Shown here: positions 59,549 to 64,000 of the stretch, piece by piece
How positions within the stretch are numbered: position 1 is the stretch's first letter
Layout: the number at the start of each line of letters is the position of its first letter
Assembly: GCF_051857545.1 (NCBI RefSeq)
Contig: NZ_JBPZHB010000004.1
Location: forward strand, 496,001 to 560,000
From: Larkinella sp051857545
GTDB lineage: Bacteria > Bacteroidota > Bacteroidia > Cytophagales > Spirosomataceae
Direction: 5' to 3'
DNA: 64,000 nt
Made by a program: the position numbers and the translations under genes
The notes under the pieces: generated by a model
The model's database searches: none
What the model was told of the DNA's origin: nothing
What the model saw: the letters and a program-made list of their open reading frames with translations, nothing else

Positions 59549-60343
59549 TCAGTAATTCCAGGTCAGGCATTCGACTTTCGTTTTTGGGGTCGACCGGGTG
59601 CCGTCGACGGCCAGCAGTTTGGTGTGTTCTTCGCTTTTCCAGCCCCATTTCTCCCGGTAAGTCAGCAAATCCGTTTCTGGGTAGGAGCTGAGTAAAAACT
59701 TCCCTTTCAGGCCCGCGCAGGCATCGAGCAGCCGGACAAAATCCGCCCGGGTATACCCTTTGTACATGCCCTGGTCGCTGGAAACATAGGGCGGATCGAG
59801 GTAGAAAAACGTCTCGGGTGTGTCGTAGGCTTTGATCACCTTCAGCACGTCGTAACTTTCGATCGTGACCCGTTTCAACCGCTCCTGGTAGGCGTCGGTG
59901 AGCAGCTTCTTTTTATTGAAGATTTTCAGGGCGCACTTGCCCTTCCGATCGTAGCCGAAACCGGCCCCGATCTCGCTACTGAAACTCATGTTGGCCTGCA
60001 CCCAAACCGCCCAGGCCATCCGGAGCAGATCCGGAATTTCGTCCGCCCCGGCCTTATACTCCGCATCCGTCTGGCGGTGCTGCTCCCGGCTGTGAAAGGT
60101 TTCGTCGATCAGCGTCTGCAACTCATCCAGATCGTATTTGAGCACTTTATAGAACGAAATGAGCCGGTTGCTAATGTCGTTGACCACTTCGGCCGGGCTG
60201 GGTGGTTTGGCCCAGAACAGTGCCCCACCCCCGAAAAAGGGCTCGACGTAGGTGTAGTGTTCCGGTACTTTGGGCAGCAGGTGGGGCAGCATGAGCTGCT
60301 TGCCGCCGTAGTAGGTAAGGGGCGTTTTTAAAAGAGCTTTCAT
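59549..60343 (-). CDS. DNA adenine methyltransferase (D12 class, Dam-like)
   Basis: 264 aa from ATG 60343 (MKALLKTPLTYYGGKQLMLP); an ORF to 60436 adds 31 unlikely residues. SAM-binding motif YVEPFFGGGALFW, D12-type N-terminus TYYGGKQ, and catalytic FYLDPPYV (DPPY) are intact. It transfers methyl groups to N6 of adenine in a short target. No cognate nuclease is nearby, so it is an orphan phage methylase that may protect element DNA or affect regulation. Confidence 0.9.
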   Translation of the reverse strand: MKALLKTPLTYYGGKQLMLPHLLPKVPEHYTYVEPFFGGGALFWAKPPSPAEVVNDISNRLISFYKVLKYDLDELQTLIDETFHSREQHRQTDAEYKAGADEIPDLLRMAWAVWVQANMSFSSEIGAGFGYDRKGKCALKIFNKKKLLTDAYQERLKRVTIESYDVLKVIKAYDTPETFFYLDPPYVSSDQGMYKGYTRADFVRLLDACAGLKGKFLLSSYPETDLLTYREKWGWKSEEHTKLLAVDGTRSTPKTKVECLTWNY

Positions 60344-60474
60344 GGGACGTTGAGTAAATCTATCCCAAAACTCTTGCGAACCCGGTTGCCGGGAAAGGAC
60401 AATTATTTGTCCCTGATTTTTGTAAATTGCCACCATTCCCCGCCAGCCAGCGGGTTACCAACAGGCTTAAATAC

Positions 60475-60720
60475 ATGATTACAGAAGCACAAATTTTCCG
60501 TCAGGGCATGGCTCTGGCCCGGTCGACGTTTGCCCAACTGGATGGGCGCAGTACCAAATGGAAATCGCGCAACGTGCCGATTTACATTCGTCAACAACTG
60601 TGGCGACCTTTTTACCTCACCGAGAACCAGGGTGAGTCGGAACTGTACATCATCCGGCCGCCCGACGTTCAGCATGACAACAAAGTTCATTTTGAGCGCT
60701 GGGAGCCACCCAGCCCATGA
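60475..60720 (+). CDS. Small hypothetical protein, plus-strand pair inside the late region
   Basis: 81 aa from ATG 60475 (MITEAQIFRQGMALARSTFA), basic. It overlaps the next gene by ATGA (60717-60720). The two are the only plus-strand genes in the late region, divergent from dam. Family unknown; the orientation suggests separate, perhaps lysogenic, expression. Confidence 0.55.
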   Translation: MITEAQIFRQGMALARSTFAQLDGRSTKWKSRNVPIYIRQQLWRPFYLTENQGESELYIIRPPDVQHDNKVHFERWEPPSP

Positions 60721-61028
60721 GAGAACGCTATCAATTGGAAAACAATGAAGCCGCTCCCCAGGAAGGAGCGGCTTTTATTTTGGATCGAAAAACCGGGCTG
60801 CGAGTGAAAGTCCTGCATTTTCGCACCTTACTACAGATGGATAGTTACGAACCAACTGGCTTTGCCATGCCCGTACGGCATCTCCCGATTTTATTGGAAG
60901 CACTTCCGTCAAATTTGCAGGAAAAAGAGTTAATCCGGATTGTAGTTCGAATGGTCGACTGGTATTACTATACTGAAATTAACCCGCCACCAGCAGACAA
61001 TCCGCCGGTTTCCGGATCGGCAGGCTGA
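60717..61028 (+). CDS. Small hypothetical protein, second of the plus-strand pair
   Basis: 103 aa, with AAPQEGAAFILDRKTGLRVK and a helical C-terminus. Translationally coupled to the preceding gene. Its last 50 bases overlap the convergent structural gene's 3' end (60979), so the exact end of one of them may be dispensable. Confidence 0.5.
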   Translation: MRERYQLENNEAAPQEGAAFILDRKTGLRVKVLHFRTLLQMDSYEPTGFAMPVRHLPILLEALPSNLQEKELIRIVVRMVDWYYYTEINPPPADNPPVSGSAG

Positions 61029-62385
61029 CGGTCACGCTGAGCACGAAATAGTCCGTTCCATTGATGTGAACTTTCTGGTCCCACCGCAGACTTGCCAGGT
61101 CCGTCTCGTTAAAATCAAGGGCCTGTTTGATATAAAACTGTTCTGCCCGCATAGACTCCAATATGGACCAGTTTCGGTCGACCAGGCCATTTGTCCCGTT
61201 CCAGAACAGCGTTATGAAACCACTGTCACTGATGGGGCTGGCCGATGGTACCCCACCAATGACCCCATTCCAGAATAACAATCGGGGCGCAAACGCCTGG
61301 GTAAGTTGGCCAAATTGCTCCGTGATCCCGGGCTGGGCGGCTTTCGCCGTGCCGGTGGTGCTGTCCACCAGTAGCGTCGAAAACTTGCTTTTCAGGCTGG
61401 CCAGGCCCCCTTCCCCCGGGCTCAGGTAGTCGGCCAACTCGGCGGGCTTGTCCTTCATCAGCCCGTCCCCGCCGTCGAGCTCATAGCTCAGTTGCAGCCG
61501 GGTGTTAAGCTCCGGCGTTTTCACCGGTGGCCCCACCGCTTTCCGACTCCAGTCCCGGCTGGCCGGTTGGTTAAGGCAGGGGTCCCAGAAGCCAATCCGC
61601 AGACGCCGGGCCACCGTATTGAATTCCAGTTGCAGGTTCAGCAGCCTGCGCAGTTCAAGGAAGAATTCGGCCACCGTCAGACCCGGCACATGCTGATTCA
61701 CCACCACGGTCGTGCGGCCATCCAGTGCCCGGGTGTTGTAGAGCACCAGGTCGGCATAGGGCGGAGACTCCATAAAAACCGGTCCATAAATGTCGACCCC
61801 CGTCGCCAGGGCAATGCGCTCCAGCACAGATTTGACGGTCAGCATCGGCACCAGCGGGCGGGCCGGGGTGTTCAGATAGCCCCCGCCCGCGTAGTCGTTC
61901 ACCTTCCCGGTGTAGCCCACCGCCGGGCCATTGGTGCCGTAGAAATCCGGGTTGACGATGGTGGGAAACACCAGCCCGGCACCGGCCAGGCTGGGCGGAA
62001 CCACGGACGGCAGCTCCACCGTGCCCAGGTCCAGTTCAGTCAGGGGCCGGTTGGTCCAGTCGCCGAAAAACTCCCCGATCGGCTCCACAGCCTGGCCGGT
62101 GTAGCCCGTGGGTCCCGCTTCCGTAAGCAGATACACCGCTTCCCGGATCAACTGGCCGTTGTAATATTGCCCCAGCCGGTGGCGCTGCAAAATCCCGCCA
62201 GCCTGGGGCTGATCCCAGTAGCCGAAAATCCGCCGGTTGCGAAGCGTCAGCGGAAACGGGGGCAGGTTGGCCACCATTCCGGCAATCTTGCCGTAATCGA
62301 AGTGCGGGTTGGTCAGGTTCAGTTCCAGCGAACTGCCCGCCGACAGGTCGACCGATTGGTCGTCGATGCGAATGTCCAGGCTCAT
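60979..62385 (-). CDS. Late structural protein (tail/baseplate type)
   Basis: 468 aa, beta-rich with many Gly/Pro/Asn turns: SLDIRIDDQSVDLSAGSSLE at the start and YGKIAGMVANLPPFPLTLRN. Its start overlaps the stop of the upstream gene by ATGA (62382-62385). Comparable proteins occur after baseplate/tail genes in Bacteroidota prophages; the exact role is unknown. Confidence 0.6.
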   Translation of the reverse strand: MSLDIRIDDQSVDLSAGSSLELNLTNPHFDYGKIAGMVANLPPFPLTLRNRRIFGYWDQPQAGGILQRHRLGQYYNGQLIREAVYLLTEAGPTGYTGQAVEPIGEFFGDWTNRPLTELDLGTVELPSVVPPSLAGAGLVFPTIVNPDFYGTNGPAVGYTGKVNDYAGGGYLNTPARPLVPMLTVKSVLERIALATGVDIYGPVFMESPPYADLVLYNTRALDGRTTVVVNQHVPGLTVAEFFLELRRLLNLQLEFNTVARRLRIGFWDPCLNQPASRDWSRKAVGPPVKTPELNTRLQLSYELDGGDGLMKDKPAELADYLSPGEGGLASLKSKFSTLLVDSTTGTAKAAQPGITEQFGQLTQAFAPRLLFWNGVIGGVPSASPISDSGFITLFWNGTNGLVDRNWSILESMRAEQFYIKQALDFNETDLASLRWDQKVHINGTDYFVLSVTVSLPIRKPADCLLVAG

Positions 62386-64000
62386 ATGAGTTTCAAAAAG
62401 AGTTTGTCACCCGATGTTAGGGCGATGGGGCTGCCCTCGTGCATGAGCAAATCGTGGTTTTCAAAACCGTCGCTGTTGAGCGTAAACGCCCGGGTGTAGA
62501 GCAGCGTCCCGTTGCGGTACAGCACCACGCTGCGGTTCTGATTCGGCGGGCCGAAAGTAAAAAAGCGCCAGGCCGAATCGCCCACCGGAAAGTTCAGGTC
62601 GTTGGAGCGGGCCGGATAAACGAACGTGCCGGTCAAATCCTGGAGAGAGGCCAAGTTGCCCATGTCGGTGCCGCCCCCTCCGGCGTGGTAAATCGCCAGG
62701 TTCACCGCATCGCTGAAGCGGATGTGCCACTGGCCCGCCGGAACCGCCCAGGCGTAGGTTTCCGATAGCGAACAACTGCCGAACTGATCAGCATACGCCT
62801 GGGTATTGAGGGCCGCAAACTCGGCTTCCGCCCGCTGGTTGGCCTCGCCGGCCGATTCCCCGCCGTACTTTTCCGCCGGAACACTGATCAGTGCTGGACC
62901 GCCTTCCTGGCCACCGGGGCAATTGCTGCGTCGGAACGTGCCCGCCCGGCTAATAGCCGCCGAAGGAAACGGTGTTGACCCCACGACGACGCCCGGAATC
63001 GGGGTCGGGCTGATGTAATCCGGATCGCCGGGGCTGTTGGCCTTTTCGGTGACGGGTTTGACGTCTTTTTCGTCATCGGGGTAGTATTTCCGCAGGCGGA
63101 TCGGCACACCCAGGCCGGTGCGTTTGCCGAAACTGTCGAGCACATGGCGGAAGCCCACGCCCCGCCAACCGGTGGGCCGCTGGGGCTGGGCCGTGGCCAC
63201 TGGCAGCGCACTGAAACTGTGCCGGGGGTTGCTTTTCTGAAACACCAGGGTGGTGGCCCACAAATCGGCCTCGTCGTCGTGGGCCACCCGCTCGGCGGTC
63301 ACCAGCGTGAGCGGAATGTGGCCTTTTTCGTCGACCAGGTACACCGCCCGGCTCAGCAGCAGTTCCGATAGATACCGGTTCCAGCCTTCCGCGTTCTGCT
63401 CAAAATAGCCCGTCGACACCGTCAGCGTGGTGGCGGTTTCGGTGTGCACGATCCGCAGGCTGGAGAAGTCCACCGCCGTTGCCCCAAACTCATCGGTTTC
63501 GACGGTGTAGCGGCTGACGGTTTCCTTTTCCTCCAGGCTACCCAGCAGCCGCAGCGAGTCGAAGCCCGACAGGCTGTTTTCGAACAGGATAAACCGTTCG
63601 GTGGTCCGCAGCCGCCCATCGATCCGGTAGGTGCGCACCTCGCTGAGCCGCCGGTGGTTTTCGTCCGACAGCCAGAGCTGGTAGCTGACGATATTTCCCG
63701 AAAGGCTTTGGGCTGATAGTCCCGCCGGACAACACACCACCTGGTACAGGGCCGCGCCTGTCAGTGTGCCGGTAGTGTGTACTTCGCTGTGGCCATCGGC
63801 GTAAACGGCTTTGACCCGGCGCAGGATCTGGGCGGGCAGGGGCGAACTGTTGAGCAGAAAATACAGGTAATCGGGCTGGGTGGCCGCTATGGTTTTGGGA
63901 TTGGGTTGCCAGGTCAGAAACTGGCGGGTGGTGGCCAGATGCCCGTCGAAAAACCGGTTTTCCCAGCCCGCAAAGTCTTCCGGATTGAGACCACCCCGAA
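62382..64000 (-). CDS. Late structural protein (5' end outside window)
   Basis: The frame is open without a stop from 62382 to the right edge (about 539 codons). Visible parts include LTWQPNPKTIAATQPDYLYF near the N-terminal side and YQLWLSDENHRRLSEVRTYR, then a Cys-containing domain (FGSCSLSETYAWAVPAGQWH) and a compact beta-rich end. An internal GTG at 63740 is unlikely to be the start because the upstream sequence is protein-like. Long, beta-rich and translationally coupled to the 468-aa gene: probably a tail spike or baseplate protein. Confidence 0.65.
   Translation of the reverse strand, partial: RGGLNPEDFAGWENRFFDGHLATTRQFLTWQPNPKTIAATQPDYLYFLLNSSPLPAQILRRVKAVYADGHSEVHTTGTLTGAALYQVVCCPAGLSAQSLSGNIVSYQLWLSDENHRRLSEVRTYRIDGRLRTTERFILFENSLSGFDSLRLLGSLEEKETVSRYTVETDEFGATAVDFSSLRIVHTETATTLTVSTGYFEQNAEGWNRYLSELLLSRAVYLVDEKGHIPLTLVTAERVAHDDEADLWATTLVFQKSNPRHSFSALPVATAQPQRPTGWRGVGFRHVLDSFGKRTGLGVPIRLRKYYPDDEKDVKPVTEKANSPGDPDYISPTPIPGVVVGSTPFPSAAISRAGTFRRSNCPGGQEGGPALISVPAEKYGGESAGEANQRAEAEFAALNTQAYADQFGSCSLSETYAWAVPAGQWHIRFSDAVNLAIYHAGGGGTDMGNLASLQDLTGTFVYPARSNDLNFPVGDSAWRFFTFGPPNQNRSVVLYRNGTLLYTRAFTLNSDGFENHDLLMHEGSPIALTSGDKLFLKLI

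Noticed and set aside
43511..64000. Whole-element recoding of TAG as glutamine
   Set aside because: Several late genes end at TAG with no sensible continuation, so the standard code is used; the tape-measure TAG is treated separately.
1..64000. CRISPR arrays and rRNA genes
   Set aside because: No series of regularly spaced direct repeats with unique spacers and no rRNA-like sequence seen; the 34-bp spaced dyads at 42309-42392 are short operators with AT-rich gaps, not repeats and spacers.

Overview
The window comes from the chromosome of a Cytophagales bacterium (phylum Bacteroidota), most likely a Spirosoma/Larkinella-type genus of the Spirosomataceae. The grounds are protein style (GH29 fucosidase with discoidin domains, PD40 repeats, 'MKK...' lipoproteins with SSC or GSC lipoboxes, Bacteroidota-type ParC), weak Shine-Dalgarno usage and a moderately high GC backbone broken by AT-rich islands. 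The genus is an inference; no rRNA is present.

Left part (1-28.1 kb), chromosomal. parC is cut by the left edge. It is followed by a Nudix CoA-pyrophosphatase-like gene, an FAD oxidoreductase, a secreted alpha-L-fucosidase, a glutaryl-CoA-dehydrogenase-type enzyme facing an ScfR/RamB-like regulator, two lipoproteins, an OsmC protein and an MBL hydrolase. A two-gene NRPS-PKS assembly line (12.36-21.90 kb, minus strand) reads [A-C remnant]-A-T-KS-AT-ACP // C-A-T-TE, so two amino acids should be joined around one malonate unit that is not reduced. Next is a ParA/small-partner partition locus (22.66-23.84 kb) flanked by many AACGT[C/T] motifs, then a secreted M20 amidohydrolase, an M15 peptidase and a PD40 beta-propeller protein.

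Right part (about 28.13-64 kb and beyond), an integrated phage-like element. The left junction is probably a tRNA-Ser 3' end on the minus strand that keeps its own terminator but has lost its 5' half (28129-28166). The early region holds a CI-like repressor, a TM2-SHOCT gene broken by one TGA, operator-like dyads, small early ORFs, an initiator-type tRNA and a replication-type HTH protein. An AT-rich cargo zone (33.8-43.2 kb) contains an uncharacterised 140-aa/404-aa gene pair, a decayed transposase, a three-gene operon (two-TM protein, STAS-like DUF4325 protein, GHKL ATPase), a serine resolvase behind iterated TTTGTAAAC sites, a TcmP/three-Cys (DUF5131) pair, HicAB, and two small genes with a duplicated leader and a shared GTAGC-N6-GCTAC operator. 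The late region (43.5-64 kb, nearly all minus strand) encodes TerL, TerS-like, capsid, scaffold, S49 protease, fibre-like and tail proteins, and a Dam methylase. Its tape-measure gene is interrupted by one in-frame TAG. Tail genes are promoter-proximal and terminase promoter-distal, and no portal was recognised.

The most interesting items are the GHKL/DUF4325/two-TM operon, the 140/404-aa pair, the amber-split tape measure, the phased operators shared by HicAB and duplicated leaders, the NRPS-PKS line, and the partition locus with its motif clusters.
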